Shown here one piece after another: positions 23,434 to 33,800 of a DNA stretch of 64,000 bases. The DNA comes from Rhododendron vialii. Its lineage: Eukaryota; Streptophyta; Magnoliopsida; Ericales; Ericaceae. Position 1 is the first letter of the stretch; every line of letters begins with the position of its first letter. The stretch spans positions 40,905,001 to 40,969,000 of the forward strand of contig NC_080560.1 in assembly GCF_030253575.1 (NCBI RefSeq), written 5' to 3'. Both the position numbers and the translations under genes were made by a program. The notes under the pieces are model-generated. The model had not been told where the DNA came from, did no database searches, and saw only the letters and a program-made list of their open reading frames with translations.

Positions 23434-24937
23434 TGTATTACATATTTAGTGTTAAAATTGTTACATATCTAAAGACCAAAAGACCAAATCTTTTATGAAA
23501 AATGAATCTTATAATTGAGCTAGGGATTGCCCGTGTCTAAAGGCACGAAACAACGCGTTTTGAACACAAAAATTGAATTGAAGGTACATAAATCAACTTT
23601 AGAGGGAAATCAATAATTGAAAGATAATCAAGCCTTTTAGGGAAAAAAATTTAAAAGCAATCAATTGAAAAAATTTACCAGTCATAAGGTTAGGAGGTTT
23701 ATATTAGGAAGTATACTCTCGAATGGACATATATAAACTATTCAAAATTTGATTCGACGGTTGTAGATGGTGTTGGGTTTATATGAGTAGAAAAAAACTG
23801 CTTTGTTTTAGTTTTATAATATAGATGTATAAAAATCAATAAAAACATGAGTATCAAGGAGGCCACATATCTTGACCGAGTGATGGACAGTTCAAATCTG
23901 TATGCACTCAGATTCAATCCGAGTCGTCTATGTCCAGATAAATGACCGGATGCCACTCGGCACTCTGCTTGACGGAATCTTAAGTTCCGGCCACCACATG
24001 TGAGTGACGTTAAGGAATATGTTTAGTTCCAATAAAAAAACCTATTGAAAACTCGAACCTAAGCATTGTCTAGCCAAGTTCGAATTTCCACCACCGAACC
24101 AACATGAAACCTAGAGGCGGATTGTACATGGACCCTTCCATGGTCACATGAACACCCAAAATTATTTTGTTTGCTTAGAATACATGTAAAAATTATGGGT
24201 TAGTTTTGTTTTGAACACCTAACTCAAATATCAATGAACACCCAATTCTAATTATCTTGAACTCCCAATAACCAATTGAACACTCAATCACAATCCAATT
24301 ACAGTCCACCAATCCAAGCAATTCATACTTAAACACTTAACACATTACCTCAAACAAAACTCACAATCCTAATGGAAAACAATTATAGTAGTAAAAAAAT
24401 AAAGAGAAAAAGAAGAATCTAGTGGTTTAAGTATTATGCTTTGCATTCTCTATCTATCTCAATTATCAATGGTCTGCATGTGTTAATTTCGCATTCGTGA
24501 CAATAACTACTTTATTATTTTTTGTCTAGTTAGCTTGTAGAATTACAGACAAAGCTTTAAAAAAATTCAACTACATTGCAAAACTTCGGTAACTTGAATG
24601 ATATTCCTTTAACTTTAAGGCTACGATAGAAAATCTCATCATGTCATCCAAACGAACAACATATTTTCGAAAAGACCTGCCAATTAAAAAAAAGTTTAAA
24701 TTTTTGTTAAATAATATATTGTAACTTTTTAAATTCTCATTTTGCATCGTAGTTAATTGTTTTAGAATAGAAGTTACGATTTTTTTTTTCCGCATTATTT
24801 ATACTAATATACAAGATTTTGCACATATATTATTGATTAATACACCAATTAGTAGCGTTAAGTTAATTTATGAACACATTATTACAAATTTATGGAGCCA
24901 CCACGGTGAAACCTTAACTTCACAATGCTCACTTAAT

Positions 24938-25295
24938 GGCCGTTCGGCTAAATAAGCCATTTGACTTTTTTTTTGTCCTTATTCAAAAAAATTTCACATT
25001 TGTTAATTTTTTGTCAATTTTTTTGGGGATTATTGCTTCTTTATGACAAGAGGAATCTAAAAAGTAAAAAATTACGATCGAAATTCAATTTTTTTTGAAT
25101 AAAGACGAAAAAATTGGCTTATTGACTTATTTTTGTCTTTATTCAAAAAAATTAGATTTCGATCGTAAGTTTTTACTTTTTAAATTCCTCTCGTCATAAA
25201 AGCAATGATCCCCAAAAAATTGACGAAAAATTAACAAATATAAAAAAATTTGAATAAAAAAAAAAAGTCACTTGATTTATTTTGCCGAACGGCTT
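24938..25295. mobile_element. Foldback MITE upstream of the CASPL1E-like gene
   Basis: The left end GGCCGTTCGGCTAAATAAGC is mirrored by a right end whose inverse reads AAGCCGTTCGGCAAAATAAA. Long A/T-rich arms pair around GATCGAAATTCAA and TTAGATTTCGATC. It ends about 70 bases before the TATA box of the CASPL1E-like gene, so it may be part of the promoter region. Confidence 0.85.
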
Positions 25296-25368
25296 ATTAT
25301 CCTCCATCAGTACTTATCTTGACACGTTGCTTTCTCCTTCTCTCTCCTCCACCCCATTTTTATCTCAC

Positions 25369-25376
25369 TATATATA
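25369..25376 (+). promoter_or_regulatory. TATA box of the CASPL1E-like gene
   Basis: TATATATA in the context CACTATATATACCC lies about 88 bases upstream of the ATG at 25464. Placement and sequence are typical of a plant TATA promoter. Confidence 0.6.
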
Positions 25377-25463
25377 CCCTAGTCTAGTGCTTCCCTTCCC
25401 TTGTCTTTCTATATCCATCTATCTATATCTAGAGAGGTATATATATATACATTGTGAATATAT

Positions 25464-28178
25464 ATGATGGATACACAAAATGGAAATCATGGAGAGGTGA
25501 TGAAGGAAGTGGGAAAAAGAAAAGTGAGTATGAGTGAGGTGGGGTTGAGGTTTTTGGCATTTTCACTGACTCTGGTGGCTGCAGTTTTGGTTGGAGTTGA
25601 CAAGCAGACCAAGATTGTTGCCATACCTGTGGTTTCAACTCTCCCTCCCCTGAATGTCCCTCTTACTGCCAAGTTCCATTACTTCTCTGCCTTTGTGTAA
25701 GCTCGCTCTCTCTCTCTCTCTCCAAACGAACCGTGTTGTGCGCGAGCAGCTAGAGGCTCGACACGATAAGGCTCGTTTGAGTTCGGCTGTTACGTTAATA
25801 TAAGCGAGCTTGGATCAAAATCTTAGGCTCGTTTGATGAATGAGTCGAGCTCAAGTAATTAGCTGAAGCTCGGCTCAAGTAGAGAATGTATTTATATAGG
25901 TAGTAGTTTACCTTAATTAATTTGTTAAATTTTCCCTTAGCTGAAGTTATATCTGCTCGTTTAATTTGTAGTTGTTCGACTTGAGCCAAGCTCCAGTTAA
26001 TTTCATCAACACTAACGAGCCGAGTTTTAGAAATTCATATGCGGAGACGAGCTCAAGCTCGATGATTGACTTATACTCGAGCCCCAGTCAAGCTCTCACC
26101 TAATTGCGAACTAACATGATTCGACACCTCAAAACTCGGCCGGTTCTACTCGTTTGCAACCCTACGTACATACACGCAAACGTACACTTCCATTGATCTT
26201 TTTGAAATGAAATGCTAGTGTATCTGTTAAATCATGCATGCTCATGTTTTCTGTGTACTCTCCACATGTTTTCTTTCCATTCCTAGCAAAATTCTAGTCA
26301 TTTTTCCTCATTATTTTGGTCCTGGTGAGAAAGGGTATAAGTGCGATTGGGTCCGGTTTAATTCTCTACAAATTTTACGATCAACTAGTAATTATCTCAG
26401 TTCGAAATTGTCAAACCGGATACGTTCTTATTTTTTAAATACTCATTTTCTTCTTTACCAGATAAGTCATTCTTTCACAATATCTCACATTAATTTAATT
26501 CAAAAAATAAGTATGTATGTACTTATTTTTCTCACGGAACGGGGCCAGTATTTTGATACCGAACTAGCTATGTTTGGGTTTGGCCCGATTGGTAACTCCA
26601 GGGTTGGGTTGGGTTGGGTTTGTTTGCTTTTGAAAATTATATAAACGCAATTAACAGTAAAAGCAGTAATAAAGAGAGGTAGGTACCAGTTAAGGATAAT
26701 TAATATGGGGACCCATTACCTCTTTGAAAACACATGTTCGGTTTCCTTATGTGATGTTACATGCTACTCCCTCCGTCCTTTTTTTTGTGTCCAGTATTTT
26801 ATTTTGGGTTGTCCCTTAATAAGTGTCCATTTTGTAAAGTTAGGGGGGTAAAAATTGGTGTATTGTCTATTTTGTCCCTAAAAATAGATTTTATTTCGAA
26901 AAGTTAGTGAGTAAAAATGTAATGATGATGGGTAAGTAGGGAAAGTGGAGGAAAAAGTTGATGTGAAAGGTGTAATGATGATGTCTTTTTAATAAGTTGG
27001 AGTTACGAAGCAGAACACTTAAAAAGGGACGGAGGGAGTAGTAAATGTAGGCCCATACGTATAGGAATTTGTTTTCCCTTTTCTTCATGGTTAGGTTAAT
27101 TTTAGTAATTTTTTTTTTATTTTAGAGAGTTTTTTTTTTTTTTCTGGTTACGTATTTGTATGAAACTTATTATTACATAGTGCATTCATCTCCCGGAAGA
27201 GGTGAATAATTTAAGGCGTTTATGTTTGCGGATGCGACTCAAAACACTCGCAACTGAGCGCAGTGCATTCATCTCCCGGAAGAGGTGAATAATTTAAGGC
27301 GTTTATGTTTGCGGATGCGACTCAAAACACTCGCAACTGAGCGAAGAGAAACGCGTAGAAACGACGTTGCAAAGACTTTTACATGTTTTCTAACTAGATA
27401 GATCCGCGGCTGATACTTTTTTGCACCATGTATAAGAAAACAAATTAATCGGCTGCTGCGTATAGTAAGCAAACCAAAACTGAACCAGACTTCAAAAACC
27501 CAACATTTAATTCCTTCTTTATACACTCTAATATAGACATGATACCTCTATATACTGTTGGAAGACTTTCAAACGGTGACCAAGAACGAACTTTTCCCTT
27601 CTAAATCTTCGTTACCGTGCTATACACGTCCGGATCGTTCGTCTCGGAAATTTATTGCCCAGATTGCTCGGTGCTTTGCGTAATCTCAACTGTCCAACTG
27701 TCTCGGCAATCCTGATCATTGATTGCCGAGACGAACAGTCTGGATGTGCACAACACCATCCCCAAATCCGAAAACAAGTTTGAAAAACTTTTTCCAAAAT
27801 AATTGTATCATTTTCTGAGAAGACCATTTTAAGGCTTAGTTTACCAAAAAGTGCTAGAAGGAGCTTATTATTTTTTAACACTTTTAGATTTTTTTTGAGA
27901 AACTGATAATAAAAGCCCCTTACTATTTGCTCACGCTTAGCTGGCATGTGGCTGGTCAACATTAATGACTGAAACAACCTCCTTCATTTATTTTGAATTG
28001 AATTGTTTATACTCCAAATTGGCAGTTGATTGACCTAAAATTCGGCCACAGATCTGGGGGAGATAAGGGTGGAAAAGTCCAAAGGCCACACCAGTCCAGG
28101 GCTAGCTAAGCTACATCTTGACAAAATTGATTACTAAAGCTATGAATCGATCTTTATTGCTTGCAGAGATATGAAGTG

Positions 28179-28211
<33 letters not shown>

Positions 28212-29455
28212 TTATTTATTTATTTATTTATTCTTGTCACCTTGACTTCAGTGTATCTATTTCCTATCCATAAAAAAGAGGATCATTTATTAGGAACTTT
28301 CTGTCTGTATTTAAATTTTTTTCGTATTTATTAATTTTTCATTAATTTTTTATGAATTATTGCTTCGTCAGAACGAAAAGAATCTAAAAAGTAAAAAATT
28401 TACGATCAAAACCGAAATTTTTTTAAATAAAGACAAATTAACTAACAAGTCAAATTTTTTGTCGTTATTCAAAAAAAATTGGGTTCCGATCATAATTTTT
28501 TACTTTTTGGATTCTTTTTGTTATGACGAAGCAATAATCCGTAAAAAAGAAGAGAGAGATGCAAAACTAAAAAAAAAAAAAATTTTGAATAAAAACGAAA
28601 AAATAAGTCATTTGGCTTATTATAGGCCAAAATAGGCCTAGTCAATCAAAACAAACTTATGCGAAATGGATGTTATAGGGTTCTAGTTTTCGGTGTGCCC
28701 AAGATTGTGATTTCTGGGGTCGATTTCAAGTTATCACAAATTTACACATAAGGGGTTGGAAAGTGAAAGCGTATCAATAAGTAAGGCGCTTAATTATTTC
28801 TCTACCCACAGGGATGTTGACTCCCACTATTCCCAAAAATCCTCGGGTCATTGAAGATTGTCCAAACTTAATTTAATCAACTTCATGGTTCTGAAATTAG
28901 TCGATTTGCTTGTACGCTGGCTTAGACAGTACCACTCTAATCGAAAATAGAAAAGATGACATTAACCTTAGACAGTATCGCTCTAATCGAAAATAGAAAA
29001 AGATGACATTAACGAATTAATAACTGTGAAATAAAATTCCAAATTCCTTACTAGAAAGTGGGAATATTCTCCAGTAATTAACCACCAAAATTCATACCAT
29101 CTTTTTCAGGTACTTCGTGGTGGTAAATGCCATAGCATGTGCATATGCTATCATCTCCTTGGTTCTCACATTGGCCTCAAATAAGGGTGGAAACAAAGGA
29201 TGCTTGGCACTGATGATAACCACGCTCGACCTTGTGATGCTGGCACTGCTCTCCTCCGCCAGCGGAGCCACCGGAGGCATCGGTCTCATCGGCATCAGAG
29301 GCAACTCCCACGTGCAGTGGAAGAAGGTGTGCAATGTGTTCGACAAGTTCTGCCACCAGCTGCTCGCCGGCTTCGTCCTCTCCGTGCTTGGCTCGGCTAT
29401 TTTTCTTCTTCTACTTGTGATTTCTGCTCGAAAGCTCCAGAAGAAACATTACTAA
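25464..29455 (+). CDS. CASP-like protein, CASPL1E type
   Basis: Four-pass membrane protein of the CASP-like (DUF588) family, probably at the plasma membrane. Two exons, 25464-25696 and 29110-29455, join in phase 2 to give 192 aa, close to the 190 aa of Arabidopsis CASPL1E1. The donor is GTAAGC and the acceptor TTTTTCAG. Exon 1 encodes a short basic N terminus, the first membrane helix (FLAFSLTLVAAVLVG) and DKQTKIVAI. Exon 2 encodes the second helix (VVVNAIACAYAIISLVL), a third around LDLVMLALLSSASGATGG, the family block GNSHVQWKKVCNVFDKFC and a fourth helix (FVLSVLGSAIFLLLLVIS). The next codon is also ATG, so the start could be 25467. The frame is intact. Intron 1 (3.4 kb) has filled with MITEs. 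The divergent neighbour at 8.2-12.5 kb is its CASPL1D-type relative. Confidence 0.93.
25731..26164. mobile_element. hAT-family repeat (GGCTCG-rich) in CASPL1E-like intron
   Basis: Rich in GAGCTCAAGCTCG and GGCTCGTTTGA words and ending CTCGTTTGCAACCCTA at 26164, the inverse of TAGGGTTGCAAACGAG. The left side begins near CCAAACGAACCG without the TAGGG tip, so that end is eroded. It matches the better preserved element at 38454-39091. Confidence 0.6.
26767..27038. mobile_element. Stowaway MITE (Tc1/mariner type)
   Basis: The terminal inverted repeats CTCCCTCCGTCC and GGGACGGAGGGAG are flanked by TA on both sides (26765-26766 and 27039-27040). These are the hallmark ends and target site of plant Stowaway elements. 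Internal words such as TGTCCCTTAATAAGTGTCCA fit the family. The 272-bp element is non-coding and lies in the CASPL1E-like intron. Confidence 0.95.
27180..27343. repeat. 83-bp tandem duplication
   Basis: GTGCATTCATCTCCCGGAAG through CTCGCAACTGAGCG occurs at 27180 and again at 27263 with no visible difference until the last few bases. It is a very recent duplication, or an assembly artefact. Confidence 0.95.
28314..28610. mobile_element. AT-rich foldback MITE in CASPL1E-like intron
   Basis: TTATTGCTTCGTCAGAACGA and ATCTAAAAAGTAAAAAAT on the left are mirrored by TTTTTACTTTTTGGATTC and TTATGACGAAGCAATAATCC on the right. It is the same family as the element at 24938-25295. Confidence 0.8.
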
Positions 29456-30837
29456 GGATGTGTATGGTTCGAGTTGGATCATAGTTGTCAAAGAAAAAAA
29501 GAACATATCCTGAATAATCTGTCTGAGTTTCTCTTTCCTGCTTAAGTTGTCATTTGGCAAGGGTTCTGTACTAAACCAATTAGTTGTGGTAATCTATATT
29601 GTTGTGTTACTTGGGAAATTCAGTATCAAATTTTTAAATTTTTTTCGACAAACAAAATCATTTCATATATAATAAAACATGAAACAAGTACAGAAAAACA
29701 AAATACACAAAACAGGCAAACACCAAGAACAAGAAGAAAAAAAAAAACAGCCGCTCAGCTTCAATGTCCAACCCAACACTCCGCTCGTGGAGGTGGATGG
29801 AAGATCGCCACTGGATCACGTTCCCACCGTTGTATCACTACTGGATCTGCTTCTTGACACGTTCCCACCGCAGTATCACTACTGGATCTGCCTCCACCGC
29901 AGTATCACTACTGGATCTGCCTCTTGACACGTTCCCACCGCAATATCACTGCTGGATCTGCCTCTTGACGCATTCACGCCATTGAAGAGCAAGGAACACC
30001 GTCGCCTGGTTGATTCAAAATTTTTAATTCAAATCCCTCCATTTCTTGCCAAATACGTAGATGCAACTTGAGATTAAAATCCATGGTCTATCAATGAATA
30101 CCTTAACCCATTTAACCCATCAATTTACACAGAGGTTAATATTTACTCAAATGGATTATGATTGAATTTGCGTAGGCTTAAAGCGGGGTAGATTTGGATG
30201 GGTCCACAGCTTTAGGTCAAAATTGACCCTCCAAATATAATACTCCTCCATCTACTTTCCATCTTTATCTTAACAGCATTATTAGTACAAAAATTTCACG
30301 AACTCCCCGAACATACATAAACGATAAAAATAAATCCAGCAGCAGCTCAAGAATACTGCAGCCTTGCTAATAGAATTTCAAAAAATCGTATGAAAAGGCA
30401 CTGTTGACAAGGTCAATTAGAATTGTAAAACCACAATCTGTGAAGAACAGAAACAAGATATGAGCTTCAACTTGAAATACCGGTACAGACAAAATTGGGT
30501 ATAGGGGATATGAGGGGCCAGAATAAATTTCGCCAATTACTGTATGTAAAACAAGAAGATTGCACGAGCATTGGATGATCGTGCCCCTCCAGGAAAAACC
30601 CACGTAAATACTTGCAGCATGTATAAAAGGGCATTGATTTGAAGTATTGAACAAAGAGAATCTACAAAATCCATCTGAAATAAAGAAAGCATAATCAAGC
30701 CTTCGGGGATGTGGTTCCTCACGGAAGCAGCACATTCTGTCAGCGTGATCCCGGTGAAAGCAACAACTGAATCGCATTTCTTTCACTTTTTTGTGATGCA
30801 AAGATTGAACACAACTTAACTTTCTTGGCTGCATAAC
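29456..30837. other. Intergenic between the CASPL1E-like gene and a convergent PPR-like gene
   Basis: Includes the 3' flanks of two converging genes and the reverse retroposon at about 29640-30022. The open frame at 30367-30834 on the minus strand overlaps the probable 3' UTR of the PPR-like gene and shows no domain. Confidence 0.55.
29640..30022 (-). mobile_element. Probable reverse retroposon carrying a VNTR
   Basis: Read on the minus strand the segment ends GAAATGATTTTGTTTGTCG followed by an A-rich tail, as plant LINE 3' ends do. Its 5' half holds about four tandem units containing AGTATCACTACTGGATCTGC (about 29815-29965), with unit lengths near 30 and 44 bases. A possible short target duplication, AAATTTTTAA, flanks it near 29630 and 30024, but A/T richness makes this weak. 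Confidence 0.55.
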
Positions 30838-33800
30838 TTAACTGAGAGCACCTTTCTTGGTTAGATCTTCCATGTTCACAGACACCTTTAAACCCATGTT
30901 TTGTAGGCCGCTAACCATGGCAGGAATGTCGTTTTGTAAAGCAGCAGCCAATTCCTAGACAGGGACAGGAAGAAAACAAACAGCATTTGCACGAGTGAAA
31001 GTCAATTCAATAATACTTGTATCAAGAAGGAAGCTAAACATGGTTTTGATTTTGATTTTAATTTTTGTTTTTTTCCCCCTTTTTCTGACTAGGGTGTCCA
31101 GGTCCTCCAGGATATCACCCAAACTAATTCCTTGGGTACATGTAGTCCCACCATCCAACACATATCAGGTAATTACCGGCCTTAAGCCATTGGGGTACCT
31201 CAAGAAGAGTAGAAAGTGGAATTAACCAGTGGGGTCCACCCTTGGAGATTTAAACCTGACTGATTTAGGTTTGACGTGAAATCATCTGTAAGGGTCATCA
31301 GAGATGGACAACTTTGAATTCATTTTCTTTTCCACTAACCAAATTGAGAATGAACTAAAAATGTTTCGCCCTTCATCAGGATTGAAAACACTCAAAAGAA
31401 AGCAGATGTCACCAAGTTTCAAGCAAATCATCAAGTTTAATAGAAGGATTTTTAGTGACAAAGCATGTTCGAATCTTGAAAATTATAGAAGAAACCCATG
31501 AAATCCATAATCCCATTTTCAGCAGAAACTGAATACTTATATAAATCGGTACCTTCCTGTCTTCCTCTTTGTGACGCTTTATAACCTCCAAAGGCCACTC
31601 CCTCACCAGCTTTTGAAGCTCAACCATGATACCAGGCTTCTTTGATTCAGACACAGTCTGCATGTACATAAAAGAACTTTCAAAGTTTCACTCAATAAAG
31701 AATGAACAATGCCAGGATATATGGACAAAGTTTAAACTCTTTGCCATCAACATTGTTCCTTTCTATCTCCAGATTGGAAATGTTATAACACTATGCAAGC
31801 AAACGAACATCAACAAAATTTTGTATGAGCACCACACCGGACCATATAACAGCAAGATGTAACCCTGTTGGATTCTCCGGGGAATGGTCATTCCCTACGC
31901 TTCTCCAACAATTTTACAATGAGGAAAGCCATGAACTAGCAAATTAAATAAAATGCCAGATATTGGAATACAACACGATGCCAATGGCAGGTGATATAAA
32001 AGAAATCTCCCAGAACTTTAGATGGAAACTGACATAAAATATCACCCCAAAATGAGTTCTACAAAAACTTGAGACAACATAAATCAACGAAAAAGCTATG
32101 GGAACCAACCATATGTGCACCGATGGAGCACATATCAGCACGCGGGGCCCACTCTGGGTCCCGCACGGATATCCATATGAGCTGTTCAATAATTTTAAAA
32201 TAATTTTTTGAGTGGGCTCATTAAATGATTTTTTGCTGACCCACTTGAAAAATTATTTTAGAATTATTGAAAGATTCGGATTACCCGTGCGGGACCTGGA
32301 GTGGGCCCCGCATGCCAATCTGTGCACCGATGGTACACAGATGGTCGGTCCCCATAGAAGGGCTCATAAATCAATATGTAATTTGAAGGGAGGGGTGAGG
32401 ACATGGTAAAACTATGTTTACAGAAGATGACTACCTATGCTAATGCCCCTCTTGCCTTTGATGGTGTGAAAAGAGACAGAAGGAAGTGGGTTTGCTCCCA
32501 CAGATCCTTTCACAGTAAACACCATGCACAAGTATCTACCTGATTGAGGATTTGAATAACTGCAGCAGCATTCTCAGGCTTGCGTTCAAGCAGAAAACCC
32601 TGCAAAGACAATCAGAAGCAAAAAGTAGCACGAGTAAAATCGCAGTTCCTTCTCCTGGCTCTCCATATAGTTGCCCACATATCATCAATTTCAAGTAAAA
32701 CTTATTTGGAGCAATTTTAAAGCCATCCAAGAGATCCAGCATGTGAAACATTTACAAGTACTAGCTAGCACTTAGAGTTATGCAACCATAGTTACCATAC
32801 AAGCAGAAAAGGCCCCCAACACCTACTCTATTTAGTTTACCCATTAGACTTTTATCTTTATTAATGCGTAATAGATAACTGAAACTATCTGACAGCACAG
32901 GAAAAACTCAAAGCAGGAAAGCATCGCTGAGAAAGAGCTTAATTACTAAAAACTTCTTTATCTGCAACATAATGCGTAGTAAAGGAGCCAAAAAAAACAA
33001 TTCCAAGCAAGCTATTTCACCTACCCATGTACATCTCATGATATTACTCCAGAGACCAGACACAGAGCTGGACCTATAAAAGAAGGTTTTCACCACGATA
33101 TATAAGAATCGCATACAACACTTTGTCCATGCCTTCTAGGAAGTCTCTCTAACTGCTACTCTCTCTACTATATACTCTAAGGCTGCCTAAACTCTCACTC
33201 TCTCCACCTTCGGTGGTTCAGTCTGCCTATATCACCATGGTCACAGTTGTTATGGATCCAAACAAGAGATCTCTGAAACAAATATTCTTTTCCACCAAAA
33301 TTAACTTCTGTATCAAAACACAAACCTTGGCACATGAAAACCCGGTCACAAGAGTGTGCTGCTTCATAGATTCTGACCTTAACTTTTCAATTTTCCACAG
33401 AGAGTCAACATCTCCTGCGAGGGAGCAAAATTCAAAATTATTATACGCAATTCAGCACTTCTTAAGCATGAGAAGAAGCATCGCTTCAGATACAAGGCAT
33501 CAACAAATAGATGACATTTACTAAGATGTCTATGTAATTTGATTCCACAGTAAAATCTACTCTAACAACCATCAGGACATCCATAACATGCAGGTGGCAA
33601 GATAAACCACGTCCTACAAACAAATTAAAGCGAATAAATACCTTGTTTTGCAGCAAATTCCATCCATACGTCAAAGGAAGTTTGTCGCAGTTTCACTCCA
33701 GCCTTCACGAACCTTCTTGCATACTTGGACATCAAATCCCAACGATCAGTGTCGTAACAAATGCTGCAATCATGAAATACAACTCAAGGGTGTCGACCAA

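Larger units (their letters stand above)
20434..24937. other. Gene-free, repeat-rich stretch
   Basis: Contains a poly-T run at about 20516-20532 that probably marks another reverse retroposon (no target duplication found), the inverted AT-rich repeat at 21355-21540, a hAT-family repeat ending at 21900, nested duplications at 22121-22440 and foldbacks at about 22836-23083 and 23185-23433. The 23.5-24.9 kb part is AT-rich with nothing recognised. Confidence 0.6.

Noticed and set aside
30367-30834. 155-codon minus-strand frame
   Set aside because: Begins just after the stop of the PPR-like gene and is most simply its 3' UTR; no domain seen.
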